DNA of 64,000 bases from Rhizobium brockwellii (GCF_000769405.2 NZ_CP053439.1:2542001-2606000), one strand, 5' to 3'; positions 17,035-26,420 are shown, numbered from the stretch's first letter. Numbers and translations: made by a program. The notes: a model not told the origin generated them from the sequence alone.

Positions 17035-17679
17035 GTGAGTGATCCAGCTTCGATGTTCCTTGACCTCGCTACGGTGCCGCAGGGTTCCAAAGCAAGATCA
17101 GTCGATGTCGCGACGGCAGAAAAGGTCGGCCGAACGGCTCTGAGCGTGACGTTCGATGAGCGCACGGCCCGAGGCACCCCGAATATCGACTACATCGACA
17201 TGCCGACGTTTCTCGAACTGCCGATCGAGTTTGAGAACGGCGAGATTTCGGTCGACATCCTGGGCGAGCTCCGAGCAGATGCACCCGACTACGCACGGGC
17301 ATTTGCAGGGATCGCCTACCGCATAACCGAAATCGGATTCGAAGCCGTTTACCTAAGGCCTCTGAATGGTCTCCGGCTTGAGCCTCATCCTCCGCGCTCG
17401 CGTCGGGCCGTCCAGTATTTCTCCTATCCTGATTGGCGGTTCGAGCGTCTGCGCGAGGAATATCCAGACGGACGTTATGAGGCGGGAGCCGATATCAGAC
17501 CCGGCGAATGGATAGAGTTGACTCTTCGGATTCAGGATCATCACGTCGCCGCGTCCGTAAACGGTGAGACGGTTCTGGAGATAACGAAGGCCAAGTCACC
17601 GCCTTCGGCCGGCCGCATCGGCCTGTTCGTCGACATCGGAACCCAAGCCTACTTCTCGAATTTGAGGATAAGCTCCTAG
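17035..17679 (+). CDS. LamG/concanavalin-like domain protein (hypothetical)
   Basis: A 214-residue beta-rich protein without signal peptide. The C-terminal part (WIELTLRIQDHHVAASVNGETVLEIT... GRIGLFVDIGTQAYFSNLRIS) matches the final strands of LamG/DUF1080-type jelly-roll domains. A GTG at 17035 is preferred as the start because AGGAGG at 17021-17026 lies two bases from the ATG at 17029 but eight from the GTG. A carbohydrate-binding or lipocalin-like role is possible. No catalytic residues can be identified. Confidence 0.68.
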   Translation: MSDPASMFLDLATVPQGSKARSVDVATAEKVGRTALSVTFDERTARGTPNIDYIDMPTFLELPIEFENGEISVDILGELRADAPDYARAFAGIAYRITEIGFEAVYLRPLNGLRLEPHPPRSRRAVQYFSYPDWRFERLREEYPDGRYEAGADIRPGEWIELTLRIQDHHVAASVNGETVLEITKAKSPPSAGRIGLFVDIGTQAYFSNLRISS

Positions 17680-17720
17680 TTCACATGCTGATTCCATCGG
17701 TTTTGGGAGATGGGCCTTAC

Positions 17721-18362
17721 TCAATCTGCTGCGGCAAAATGGGCGATCTGGTCGGCATGCGCCTTTGCGAAGGACGGGCGGGCCGTGGCGCGCGCGACAT
17801 AATCACGGCAGGCGGGATATTCCGTCAGCCCGTCGAACCGGTTGATGAGGCGCAGCACATCGGCCATGAGGATATCGGCGACGGAGAAGGTGCCCGCCAG
17901 CCATTCGCGCCCTGCCAGGACCGGCTCCATGTGCTTCAGCCGGTGGTCCTTGAGAAACGAGTCCATAAGCCCATATGCCGGCGCATCACCCGTGATGCCG
18001 GAGAAGATCAATATCGACCAGGGCAGGCTTGCCGCCTCGACGGAATTCAGCGCCGCAAACAGCCATTCCAAAACTTCGGCGCGACGGCGCGGATCGGCAG
18101 GCATCAGCGCGTCGCTGCGATTGCCGAGATGCAGCAGGATGGCGCCGCTCTCGAAGATCGAGATGTCGCCATCGGTCAACCACGGCACCTGGCCGAAGGG
18201 CTGGTGCGCGAAATGCTCGGGCTTGCGGTCGCGGAAAGGCACGCTCTCGACGCGGTAAGGCAGGCCGCTCTCTTCCAGCGCCCAGCGCACACGCAGGTCA
18301 CGCACATAACCCCTCGGAGGCTCGGGAACCCAATCGAAGGTGGTGAGGGTAAGGTCGCCCAT
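17721..18362 (-). CDS. glutathione S-transferase family protein
   Basis: A 213-residue GST. The thioredoxin-like N-terminal domain contains FGQVPWLTDGDISIFESGAIL (cis-Pro at VPW and the ES glutathione-binding pair). The all-helical C-terminal domain includes the ADILMADVL N-capping motif. It would conjugate glutathione to electrophiles or act as a reductase in the cytoplasm. It lies downstream of, and on the same strand as, the ABC exporter at 18451, 88 bases apart, so joint detoxification and export is conceivable. Confidence 0.92.
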   Translation of the reverse strand: MGDLTLTTFDWVPEPPRGYVRDLRVRWALEESGLPYRVESVPFRDRKPEHFAHQPFGQVPWLTDGDISIFESGAILLHLGNRSDALMPADPRRRAEVLEWLFAALNSVEAASLPWSILIFSGITGDAPAYGLMDSFLKDHRLKHMEPVLAGREWLAGTFSVADILMADVLRLINRFDGLTEYPACRDYVARATARPSFAKAHADQIAHFAAAD

Positions 18363-18450
18363 CCGGCATCTCCATTTTTTGTTTCACGGACAAAGGACGG
18401 ACGAACGGCCCGCGTTCCGACATCACCGACAAATTCTTTCAATCGGGTGG

Positions 18451-20331
18451 TCAGGTCGCCGGCGAGGCCGGCAAGGGTTCGTCGATGTCTTCGGGTATGA
18501 AGCCGCCGGTCTGGCGTTTCCACAGGCGGGCGAACAGGCCATCCTGCTCGACCAGTTCGTCCGGTCTACCTTCCTCCACGATGCGCCCGTGATCGAGCAC
18601 GACGATCCGGTCCATCCTGGCAATGGTCGACAGGCGGTGGGCGATGGCGATCACCGTCTTTCCCTCCATGACGAGATTGAGCCTCTCCTGGATGGCGGCT
18701 TCGGATTCGCTGTCGAGGGCGGAGGTCGCCTCGTCGAGCACCAGGATCGGCGCGTCTTTCAGGAGAACGCGGGCGATGGCCACGCGCTGGCGCTGGCCGC
18801 CTGACAGTTTGATGCCGCGGTCGCCGACGAAGGCATCATAGCCCCTGCGGCCTTCGGCGTCGGAAAGATCGGCGATGAAGGCGTCGGCGCTTGCCATCTT
18901 CGCCACCGCTTCGATCTCGTCCGTCGTCGCCTCCGGCCGGCCGTAGCGGATATTGTCGCCGACCGAACGGTGCAGCAGCGCGACGTCCTGCGCGATGACG
19001 CCGATGGCTCGGCGAAGGCTTGCCTGCGTGACCGCGCGGATGTCCTGCCCGTCGATCAGGATAGCGCCGTCCTCTATGTCGTAAAAACGCAGCAGCAGGC
19101 TGACCAGCGTCGTCTTGCCAGCACCGGAGAGGCCGACGAGCCCTACCTTTTCGCCCGGCCGAACCGTCAGCGACAGGTCATCGATGACAGGTTTGCCAGA
19201 CTTGTAGGCGAAGCGGACGTTCTCGAAATGGATCTCCCCACGGCTGACCGTCAGTTCGGCCGCATCCGGCCGATCGGTGATGGTGGGCGGTGTTGTCATG
19301 ACCGGCATGGCATCTTTGATCGTGCCGAGCGCGCGGAAGATCTGTTGTCCCATTTGCAGGAAGGTGAAGGACCCTGCCGAGAGGCGTTGGAGGATGTAAA
19401 CTGTTGCGGCGAAATCGCCCACGGTCAGGAATCGGTCAAACAGCCCCCAGAAACCAATGCCGAGCATGACGAGCCACAGCACCATGTTGAGGCAGATGAC
19501 GACGAGTTCGGTTGTCCGGTAGATGCGCTGTTCGTGGTGAAGCGTATCGACCCCCTTGGACATGATCTTTCTCAGCGCACCTGCCTCGCTGTCTTCTGCT
19601 GCGAACTGCTTGACCATCTGGATGTTGCCGTAGATGTCCGTCAGGGCACCGGAGATGAGGCTGTTCTGTTTTGCCGAGCGGCGGGCGCGCTCCGTAAAAT
19701 CTGGAACGACCTTGATCGCAAAGAGCACGTTGAAGGCAACCCAGACGATGACTGGCAGCGCAAGCTGCCAGGAGAGCGCGAGCAGAAGAAGAACGGAGCC
19801 GATGATCTGAAGCAGAAAGCGAGGTGCCGTCTGGAACGCGATCAGGATCTGTTGCTGAACGGCATTGGCGACCTGACCGAGCCGGGATGCGACCTGGCCG
19901 GCGAAAAGATCATGGAAGAAGGCGAGGTCCTGCCGTTCGACGGCCTTGTGCCCCTGCCATTGAATCGCAACGGGCAGGCTGATGCCGATCGTATGCGAGT
20001 TGAGAATATTGGTGATGTAGAAAAGAACGGGCATCACGGGAAAAAGCAGAAAGGCGAGGACTGCCAGCAGCCGGAAATTACTGTCGACGAAGAGTTCCAC
20101 GCCGTGTGTCGTCACTCCGTCGACAATGACCGAAAGACCCCAGATGATCGTAAGGTTGATAGCTTCGATGGCCATCGAGGTCAGCGCCATGGTGATGACG
20201 ACGCCCCGAAACATCGCGATGAAGTGTACGAGGACTGCCACAGGCCCCTTGGTGGGCATCGGCCGGTAGGGGATGTCGAGTGGCCGGATCAAGGTTTCGA
20301 AAGGACGATAGATCGCATCTGAAATCGACAT
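18451..20331 (-). CDS. ABC exporter, fused permease and ATPase (half-transporter)
   Basis: A 626-residue MsbA/LmrA-like half-transporter. Residues about 1-340 hold six membrane helices. The ATPase domain has Walker A GLSGAGKTT, signature LSGGQRQR, Walker B ILVLDEATSALD and switch His in AHRLSTIARMD. It should work as a homodimer in the inner membrane and export lipids, peptides or drugs; the substrate is not predictable. The 450-residue frame on the opposite strand is a shadow. Confidence 0.95.
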   Translation of the reverse strand: MSISDAIYRPFETLIRPLDIPYRPMPTKGPVAVLVHFIAMFRGVVITMALTSMAIEAINLTIIWGLSVIVDGVTTHGVELFVDSNFRLLAVLAFLLFPVMPVLFYITNILNSHTIGISLPVAIQWQGHKAVERQDLAFFHDLFAGQVASRLGQVANAVQQQILIAFQTAPRFLLQIIGSVLLLLALSWQLALPVIVWVAFNVLFAIKVVPDFTERARRSAKQNSLISGALTDIYGNIQMVKQFAAEDSEAGALRKIMSKGVDTLHHEQRIYRTTELVVICLNMVLWLVMLGIGFWGLFDRFLTVGDFAATVYILQRLSAGSFTFLQMGQQIFRALGTIKDAMPVMTTPPTITDRPDAAELTVSRGEIHFENVRFAYKSGKPVIDDLSLTVRPGEKVGLVGLSGAGKTTLVSLLLRFYDIEDGAILIDGQDIRAVTQASLRRAIGVIAQDVALLHRSVGDNIRYGRPEATTDEIEAVAKMASADAFIADLSDAEGRRGYDAFVGDRGIKLSGGQRQRVAIARVLLKDAPILVLDEATSALDSESEAAIQERLNLVMEGKTVIAIAHRLSTIARMDRIVVLDHGRIVEEGRPDELVEQDGLFARLWKRQTGGFIPEDIDEPLPASPAT

Positions 20332-20544
20332 GGGGCCGCTCGGATCAAAAATCGGGAGGAGGCGTGGACTCGGCTACGCTGGGTCGCAGAAAACCATCCT
20401 CCAGCCGCGAACTCAATTAGAAATTTCAGAAAATCCGCCAACAGGAGGTATGGAAGCAGGCGGCGGCGAAAAGCGCCAATTGCGATCATCAAGGGATTGG
20501 GGCAGGATGCGATCGTTGTATGGTGCAGGATCGAACCGACGCTC

Positions 20545-20946
20545 ATGCTGACGGGCTCATGTCATTGCGGCAAGGCAAGCTGGACACTTGAGGGTGATCC
20601 GGGCTCGATCACCGCCTGCAACTGCACGCTTTGCCGGCGCTACGGCACGCTATGGGCCTATGACTACGAAGGAGAGCGCATCGCTCTCACCGGTGAGACC
20701 GCCTCCTACACCCGCGCCGACAGGGACGAGCCGTCTCTCGAGATAGTGTTCTGCCGATCCTGCGCCTGTGTCTTGAGCTGGCGCGGCCTGCGGCTTGGAA
20801 GGGATGGCCGCCGGCGCATGGCCGTCAACATGCGGCTTGCGCCGCCGGATCTCGTTCAGGATCTGCCTATCGATCATTTCGACGGCCTGGACACGTTTGA
20901 AGACCTTCCATCCAAGGAGCGCTGCGTGCGCGATCTCTGGTTCTGA
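20545..20946 (+). CDS. GFA family (glutathione-dependent formaldehyde-activating-like) protein
   Basis: A 133-residue zinc protein of the GFA/CENP-V fold. GSCHCGKASW, the ACNCTLCRRYG cluster and EIVFCRSCACVLSW supply the conserved Cys ligands. The founding member binds glutathione and formaldehyde, but most paralogues have unknown substrates. The start is the ATG at 20545; an upstream GTG-containing extension is open but not conserved in type. Confidence 0.9.
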   Translation: MLTGSCHCGKASWTLEGDPGSITACNCTLCRRYGTLWAYDYEGERIALTGETASYTRADRDEPSLEIVFCRSCACVLSWRGLRLGRDGRRRMAVNMRLAPPDLVQDLPIDHFDGLDTFEDLPSKERCVRDLWF

Positions 20947-21025
20947 GCCAACTGCGAGGATCGACACGCGGCCGGACCGCGGCAGATGCGAGCCCTAGTA
21001 AAAGATCGTCTTGCGCGAGACCACC

Positions 21026-21499
21026 TCAGCCGCGCCGCGCCGCCTCGATCGCCGCAATGTCGATCTTCCTCATCGTCATCATCGCGTCAAAAGCGCGCTT
21101 TGCCTGGCCACCACCTGCCGAGAGCGCTTCGGAGAGGACGCGTGGCGTGATCTGCCAGGACACGCCCCACTTGTCCTTGCACCAGCCACACTCGCTTTCC
21201 TGCCCGCCATTGCCGACGATGGCGTTCCAATAGCGATCGGTTTCTTCCTGATCGTCGGTTGCAATCTGAAAGGAGAAGGCCTCGGTGTGTTTGAACGCAG
21301 GACCGCCGTTCAGGCCGATGCAAGGAATACCCGCAACGATGAATTCAACAACCAGAACATCTCCCTGCTTGCCGTCAGGGTAATCTCCGGGTGCACGAAT
21401 GACGGCACCCACGGCGCTATCGGGAAAAGTCGCGGCATAGAAGCGGGCAGCCGCCTCAGCGTCTTTGTCGTACCATACGCAGATCGTGTTCTTTGCCAT
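21026..21499 (-). CDS. VOC family protein (PhnB-like)
   Basis: A 157-residue PhnB-type protein formerly called 3-demethylubiquinone methyltransferase-like. ICVWYDKDAEAAARFYAATFPDS, PCIGLNGGPAFKHTEAFSFQI and CGWCKDKWGVSWQITPR are diagnostic. Despite the old name it is a VOC fold protein of unknown substrate. The ATG at 21499 follows GAAGGGATC. Confidence 0.9.
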   Translation of the reverse strand: MAKNTICVWYDKDAEAAARFYAATFPDSAVGAVIRAPGDYPDGKQGDVLVVEFIVAGIPCIGLNGGPAFKHTEAFSFQIATDDQEETDRYWNAIVGNGGQESECGWCKDKWGVSWQITPRVLSEALSAGGGQAKRAFDAMMTMRKIDIAAIEAARRG

Positions 21500-21639
21500 T
21501 GCGTGATCCCTTCGCTCTTCGTTTCAATTCCCAACTGAAATAAGAGGCAAGCTGTCTTTCTCCAGCCCAGTCCGAGCGATTTCACGCGGACGATTGCGAA
21601 TCGAGAATCGACCATAATCGCAGAGAGGAAGGGATAAGC

Positions 21640-22224
21640 GTGACCATCACCACTGAACAATTTCTAGCCCGCATCCGGCTTAATCCGGTCAACCATCTGC
21701 TGCTGGAGAAATTGCCGGCTCTTGGCCTGCCGCAGTTTATGCTGACGGCTGGCTGCCTCTTTCAGACGGTATGGAACTTGAAGGCCGGAAATGATCCAGA
21801 GCAAGGCATCAAGGATTATGACATTTTTTATTTTGACGACCACGATCTCTCATGGGAAGCCGAGGACAAAGTGATCCGTGGTGGCAAGGCTTTGCTCGGA
21901 GACCTTGCAGACAAAATTGACATAAAGAACCAGGCTCGCGTCCACCTCTGGTATGGCGAGAAGTTTGGCAAAGACTTCCCTGCCTTCAAATGCACTGAAG
22001 ACGGCGTTGATCGTTATCTTATCGCCTGTACACGGCTGGGGGTGAGAGTTCATGACGGCAGCCTCTACGCGCCCGATTACTTCGACGACATGTGGCACGG
22101 CACCCTCAGGATGAACCCGCTTAACGCTCAGCCCGAATTGTTCGCTCGGAAATGCAAGCAATATCAGCAACGCTGGCCGTGGTTGCGTGTCGAGCCGGAG
22201 GCATCAGTCGACGAGCCTGGGTGA
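21640..22224 (+). CDS. nucleotidyltransferase family protein (NTP_transf_6)
   Basis: A 194-residue protein of the PF06042 family. GIKDYDIFYFDDHDLSWEAED carries the acidic cluster expected for metal binding in this nucleotidyltransferase-like group, and RVHLWYGEKFG plus CTRLGVR match the family. It starts with GTG at 21640 after GGAAGGGATAAGC. The biochemical substrate of the family is not established. The last 21 bases overlap the remnant on the other strand. Confidence 0.85.
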   Translation: MTITTEQFLARIRLNPVNHLLLEKLPALGLPQFMLTAGCLFQTVWNLKAGNDPEQGIKDYDIFYFDDHDLSWEAEDKVIRGGKALLGDLADKIDIKNQARVHLWYGEKFGKDFPAFKCTEDGVDRYLIACTRLGVRVHDGSLYAPDYFDDMWHGTLRMNPLNAQPELFARKCKQYQQRWPWLRVEPEASVDEPG

Positions 22225-22525
22225 GTTCTTGATGGCGGAGCAGCCGTAGAGCAACGGGGCGAGGTAATATAAGCTTCGCCGCCCTTGCGGTCGTGCATGA
22301 AGATGAAACGCTTGCCTTTGATCATGGCAACGAAGGGCTGATTGGGCTTGCCGCCCGGCCGAACCTTGTCGATAAATTCAGCGACGGCGCGCCAGCGCCC
22401 GCTCGAGCGAAGGACTGGGTCTCGTAGGCGAAGCAGTGTTGCGCCGAAACGAACGGGACAGGAAGGGAGATGGCGGGAACCGTGGGCACGGTTCCGCCAG
22501 TGCATATGGCATCTGCTGCATTCAC
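22204..22525 (-). pseudogene. frameshifted small gene, unidentified
   Basis: Three reading frames together give a continuous protein-like sequence. The N-terminal part reads to SAQHCFAYETQSFARA from a GTG at 22525. The middle part reads AVAEFIDKVRPGGKPNQPF and KGKRFIFMHDRKGGEAY. The end reads YLAPLLYGCSAIKNSPRLVD before TGA at 22204-22206. The two junctions lie near 22400 and near 22267. Each frame alone breaks into low-complexity tails. This looks like a gene inactivated by two indels. The family is unknown and the reconstruction is tentative. Confidence 0.4.
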
Positions 22526-22556
22526 TTTGCCGGAATGCCGCCGACGCGACGCGGCT

Positions 22557-23561
22557 CTAAAACATATCCCGCCCGTCGCTGCGCGGATCGCCGGCCACGC
22601 GGTGCGGCTCGTAGAGGCCGCTCAGCGCTTTGCGCCGCCACGGCCGAGCAATATCGCCGTGATTGTCGTCGATATCGGCGAGCGATATCGCGGCCGTTCC
22701 ATCCGCAGGGCATTGCGCCGCCCACCGGCCACCGGGAGCGACGATCCCGGAAGACACGGGATCAGCTAAACCGGGATGTGCCAGTATGGAGAAACTCACC
22801 CAGTACCTGTTGCTCGCCGCATACCCCTGCACCTCGGCGGCGAAGGAGGTATCATTGGCCGACGTCCCCCCAGTGGACGAAAACAGCACGCAGTGGACAT
22901 CGAGCCGCTCGTATTCGGTGAAAATTTGAGGAAAGTTGCACTCCATGCCGAGCGCACAGCCGAAACGGATGCCGTCGACCTCGAAGGTCACGGGGATCGA
23001 ACCCGGCGTGTACATGAAGGAGATCTTGGTGTTCGACAGCAGCCGCTCGTCGTAGCGCGTCACCAGTTCGCCGCGATCGGAGACGACATAAAGGCTGTTG
23101 TGCGGCCGGTGCGGCGGCGTCAGCGGATGCACAGAACCGATGACCGTCCAGAGCCCGAGTTCGCGCGCCAGTTTGCGCGTTATATCCAGTTCCTCACGCA
23201 ACACGGCCCATTCGAACCGCCGCCAATCGGACGGCCCGATCTCTCTTGGCCCGATTTCCGACATGATGCGCTTGTTCGGCGATGATGTCGTCCCTTCGGG
23301 AAAGTGAATAAGCCGCGCCCCTGCCTCTCGCGCCTGCCGCATCAGCAGGCGCATCTCCTGTCCGCTCTGGCGAAGCTTGTCGGCATCGCGGGGATCGTCG
23401 GCATGGGTGGTCTGGGCCACGGCAAGACGCAAGCGCCTTGCCTCAGGCAGTGCATCGTTCGCCGACCTGGGAAGAACATGCATGCGGGCGGCGGTGTAGG
23501 ATTCACCCGTCTTGGCGGCGCGCGCACGCACCCGCCGTTTGAAATTTCCATTTTCAGTCAT
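22557..23561 (-). CDS. nitrilase-fold (carbon-nitrogen hydrolase) protein with altered catalytic residues
   Basis: A 334-residue protein. Residues 1-30 contain a basic KRRVRARAAKTGESYTAAR segment not part of the nitrilase domain. From about residue 42 it is a carbon-nitrogen hydrolase: the catalytic Glu is E89 in IHFPEG. The usual Lys of the Y-x-K motif aligns with E172 (YDERLL), and the nucleophile Cys aligns with G205 (GCALGMECNFPQ, with Cys at 202 and 208). If the alignment is right, amidase activity is doubtful. The ATG at 23561 is chosen for the basic N-terminus; the frame extends further. Confidence 0.82.
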   Translation of the reverse strand: MTENGNFKRRVRARAAKTGESYTAARMHVLPRSANDALPEARRLRLAVAQTTHADDPRDADKLRQSGQEMRLLMRQAREAGARLIHFPEGTTSSPNKRIMSEIGPREIGPSDWRRFEWAVLREELDITRKLARELGLWTVIGSVHPLTPPHRPHNSLYVVSDRGELVTRYDERLLSNTKISFMYTPGSIPVTFEVDGIRFGCALGMECNFPQIFTEYERLDVHCVLFSSTGGTSANDTSFAAEVQGYAASNRYWVSFSILAHPGLADPVSSGIVAPGGRWAAQCPADGTAAISLADIDDNHGDIARPWRRKALSGLYEPHRVAGDPRSDGRDMF

Positions 23562-23784
23562 ATCAGGGCCTCTCACGTTCCGGACATCGTTCCCCAGCAA
23601 CAGGCCCGAAACATCAGGACCAAGGATCACGACCCGAGACGAAAGTCCCTTTGCCTCCGGTTGAAGACCCTGCTGGGGAAGGTCCTGGGAGGTTCGGCGT
23701 TAGGCCACGCCGACACAAAGATGCCGAGGCGACCGCGATTCGTCAATTCGGGGAATGGCCGGGATAGGCCGGCGCCGAGGCTGC

Positions 23785-24174
23785 CTACTTCGGGCGGTCC
23801 ACCTTATCCACGCGCCACGGCGGATCGGTGCGGTTCGATCCGGCGAAATAAAGGATGATGCGGTTAACGCCGGGGTCGAAAAGCTCCGCCTCGCGCCAGA
23901 GCCAGCTCTTATCCTTCGGTCCGGTGACGAAACGAAGACCGGCCTCGCTGAGACTGCCGACCGTCTCGTCCAGCTTCTCGCACTCGAAATACACCGTGGT
24001 GCCGCCACCGCCGCCTTCGCCCTGATGCAGGGAGAAGGTGCTGTCCCCGTCCGGGCAGACGAAGCGCGCATAGCGAGGACGGGCGTCGACGACGGGCTTG
24101 AGACCGAGAGCGCAGTAGAAGTTCCAGCCCGCATCGAGGTCAGGCATCGTAACGGTTACTTGATTCAGGCGCAT
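23785..24174 (-). CDS. VOC family protein
   Basis: A 129-residue glyoxalase/bleomycin-resistance-like protein. MRLNQVTVTMPDLDAGWNFY at the start and EAELFDPGVNRIILYFAG near the end are typical; the latter holds the second metal-ligand Glu region. The ending RTDPPWRVD is seen in related uncharacterised members. The substrate is unknown. It stands alone on the minus strand between the nitrilase-fold gene and a small plus-strand gene. Confidence 0.9.
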   Translation of the reverse strand: MRLNQVTVTMPDLDAGWNFYCALGLKPVVDARPRYARFVCPDGDSTFSLHQGEGGGGGTTVYFECEKLDETVGSLSEAGLRFVTGPKDKSWLWREAELFDPGVNRIILYFAGSNRTDPPWRVDKVDRPK

Positions 24175-24365
24175 GATCTATCTCCTCGGCTGAGTTCGCC
24201 CAAAACGGTGCGGCGGCTTGGCACCACGACATTCATAAAAACAAAGACCTGAAGCCATCGCATGAATCAAATTCTAAGCGAGCAGTTTTAGTGTCATCGA
24301 CACAAAACTCGTGTCAGACTGTGCAAACTGCGCGCGCCGCCGCACCGATCGAGAGGGCCGAAGCC

Positions 24366-24581
24366 ATGCACAAGTTCACCGTATCAATCACTCGGGAGAT
24401 CGAGGCCGACACCGCCGAGGAGGCCGCCTTGCTCCTGTACCAGGAACTATCAAGGGGACCGATCCCCGACCGCTACTTGGTCGTCGACGAGACGAAGGCT
24501 GCCACGGAGGTGAAGCTGGACCGGGACAAGGCAGACGAATTCGCCAGCATCGATCACACCGCCGATCCCGGCAACTGGTAA
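24366..24581 (+). CDS. small hypothetical protein, 71 aa
   Basis: An acidic protein (MHKFTVSITREIEADTAEEAALLLYQELSRGP...) with a beta-strand, a helix, then a charged tail. GAGAGGG nine bases before the ATG supports the start; the frame is open from 24291 without a binding site. It resembles short rhizobial proteins of unknown role. The A-rich DTAEEAALLLYQEL helix suggests a small alpha/beta fold. A perfect GTGTC-ATC-GACAC repeat lies upstream at 24290-24302. Confidence 0.65.
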   Translation: MHKFTVSITREIEADTAEEAALLLYQELSRGPIPDRYLVVDETKAATEVKLDRDKADEFASIDHTADPGNW

Positions 24582-24712
24582 GCGGCAGAAGACCAGAGGA
24601 GATCCCTGCTTTGCGCCGGGAGCTCAATTGCGGTAGTTGCAGATCCCGTTCGCCGGCGTAATGCCGATGCAAGCAGCCGTCCGTCGGAAATGTCGCCAGC
24701 CAAGGAAAGTCC

Positions 24713-25483
24713 GTGACCTCACCAATCAAAATAGCCGTCGCCGGCGCGAACGGCCGCATGGGGCGCGCCATCCTGCCGCTGCTGGCGGCCGATCCGGATT
24801 TTGCGTTCGTCGGCGGCATCGGCCGCGAGGGATCCGCGGGCGCCGGGTTGATCGACCGTTCGGCTGCGATCGGAGCGGCCGACGTGATCCTGGATTTCAC
24901 GACGGGACGTGCTGCCGCCGAACTTGCCGGCCTGTGCGCGTCGGCCGGCGGACCGGCCTTGGTGATCGGGGCGACGGGTTTCGAGCCGGATGAGCTCGAA
25001 CGGATCGCAAAGGCCGCCGGCGCGATTCCGATCCTGCGCTCCGGCAATTTCTCCATCGGCGTCAACATGCTGGTCGGCCTGGTCGCCCAGGCCGCGCGCG
25101 CCCTTCCCGCCAATGGCTGGGATATCGAAATCCTCGAAGCCCATCACAACAGGAAGATCGACGCGCCGTCGGGTACGGCGCTGATGCTTGGCGAAGCCGC
25201 GGCCGAGGGCCGTGGCGTTTCCCTTGCATCCGTCGAGCGGCGCGGGCGTGACGGCATCACCGGTGAGCGGCCACCCGGCGAAATCGGCTTTGCCGTGTTG
25301 CGGGCCGGCGGGCTGGTCGGAGAACACAGCGTCCTGTTTGCCGCCGCCGAGGAAGTCGTGACGCTCTCGCATTCGGCTCTCGACCGCGGCATGTTCGCCC
25401 GCGGCGCGCTTGCCGCCGCCCGCTGGATCGCAGGGCGCGCACCCGGCGAATACGCCATGGGGGATGTGCTGGGTCTGGCGTGA
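24713..25483 (+). CDS. dapB: 4-hydroxy-tetrahydrodipicolinate reductase
   Basis: The enzyme reduces the DapA product with NAD(P)H in the diaminopimelate/lysine pathway. The N-terminal GANGRMGR binds the cofactor. [11 protein letters not shown] and the hallmark [16 protein letters not shown] (catalytic His and Lys) are intact, and GEHSVLFAA follows. At 256 aa it is close to the usual length of about 270. The start is a GTG with AAGGAAAG ahead. No other lysine gene is adjacent, so it may be a second copy or part of a secondary pathway. Confidence 0.92.
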   Translation: MTSPIKIAVAGANGRMGRAILPLLAADPDFAFVGGIGREGSAGAGLIDRSAAIGAADVILDFTTGRAAAELAGLCASAGGPALVIGATGFEPDELERIAKAAGAIPILRSGNFSIGVNMLVGLVAQAARALPANGWDIEILEAHHNRKIDAPSGTALMLGEAAAEGRGVSLASVERRGRDGITGERPPGEIGFAVLRAGGLVGEHSVLFAAAEEVVTLSHSALDRGMFARGALAAARWIAGRAPGEYAMGDVLGLA

Positions 25484-25499
25484 ATAAAGGGAAACAGGC

Positions 25500-26420
25500 T
25501 CACAGCATATCGAGGATTGCCGAGGCGACGACGACTTCGGTTCCAGCCAAGCCGACGGAGCAAAACAGCGTCGTATCGCCAGGCGATCCTCGCCCCGCCG
25601 CTTTCACGGCCATGATATCGGCAAGGTCGGCCATGCGGTGCTCATTGCCGGAGCCGGTCAGGAAAAAGGGCGAAGCATAAGCGCGCGTCTGTTCGGGAGA
25701 GTCCGTTGCGATCACGGCTGCGGCATCGGCGATATCCAGGCCGAGTTCGTATCCCTCACGCGTTTTCGGGCCGACGGTACTGACGTGCACGCCGGGCTTC
25801 AAATCCCGCGCATGGATGACGGGCATTCGGCTCGTCGTCGCACAGATGACAATGTCGGCGTCATCGACGGCTTCAGAGGCGCTGCCTGCAGGCTCCACTT
25901 CAATACCCAAGGCGTGCTGCATCTCAGTTGCAAAGGCGGCGCGATTCCTCTCGTCGCGGCTATAGACGCGGGCGCGGTCCAGTTTTCGAACGGCGGCGGC
26001 CGCGGCAAGCTGGGTTCGCGCTTGCGCTCCGCTGCCGAGGATCCCGACGATGCTGGCGTCAGGCGCGCTGAGATACCGGATGGCGAGCCCTCCGATCGCA
26101 CCGGTTCTGAGGTTGCCGAGACGCTCTCCGAGAATAATGCCCTTGAGCTTCGCGTCGTCGACCGACCACACAGCGACGATCTGCGAATGCTCCGCCCCGT
26201 CGAATGTTTCATAGACCCGGAAGCCCGCAAGCGGTTTATCGCTGAGGATGCCGCCGACGGTGAAGACAAGATCGCCTCGATCGGGAAACGAGACATGGTG
26301 CCGGGGCGGAGAGATCAGCCGATTGCCGGCTCTCGCGAGAAAGGCGGTCTCGAGCGCATCGATTGCGACCGCCATCAACGCGCTGCCGACCAGATCCTCA
26401 TCTTTCAGAATTTTCGTCAC
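25500..26420 (-). CDS. ornithine cyclodeaminase/mu-crystallin family protein
   Basis: A 306-residue NAD(P)-dependent protein. The Rossmann motif is GILGSGAQARTQLAAA; KLKGIILGERLGNLRTGAIGGLA and ICATTSRMPVI are conserved. Members convert ornithine to proline, reduce cyclic imino acids or make opine-like products; the exact reaction is not assignable. The GTG at 26420 is favoured over the ATG at 26447 because GGAGG lies seven bases before the GTG. The gene is convergent with dapB, ends 16 bases apart. Confidence 0.9.
   Translation of the reverse strand: MTKILKDEDLVGSALMAVAIDALETAFLARAGNRLISPPRHHVSFPDRGDLVFTVGGILSDKPLAGFRVYETFDGAEHSQIVAVWSVDDAKLKGIILGERLGNLRTGAIGGLAIRYLSAPDASIVGILGSGAQARTQLAAAAAVRKLDRARVYSRDERNRAAFATEMQHALGIEVEPAGSASEAVDDADIVICATTSRMPVIHARDLKPGVHVSTVGPKTREGYELGLDIADAAAVIATDSPEQTRAYASPFFLTGSGNEHRMADLADIMAVKAAGRGSPGDTTLFCSVGLAGTEVVVASAILDML

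Noticed and set aside
18970..20322. 450-codon open frame on the plus strand
   Set aside because: It is antisense to the ABC exporter at 18451-20331, which has all ATPase motifs; composition is Asp/Gln/Arg-rich as expected for a GC-rich shadow.
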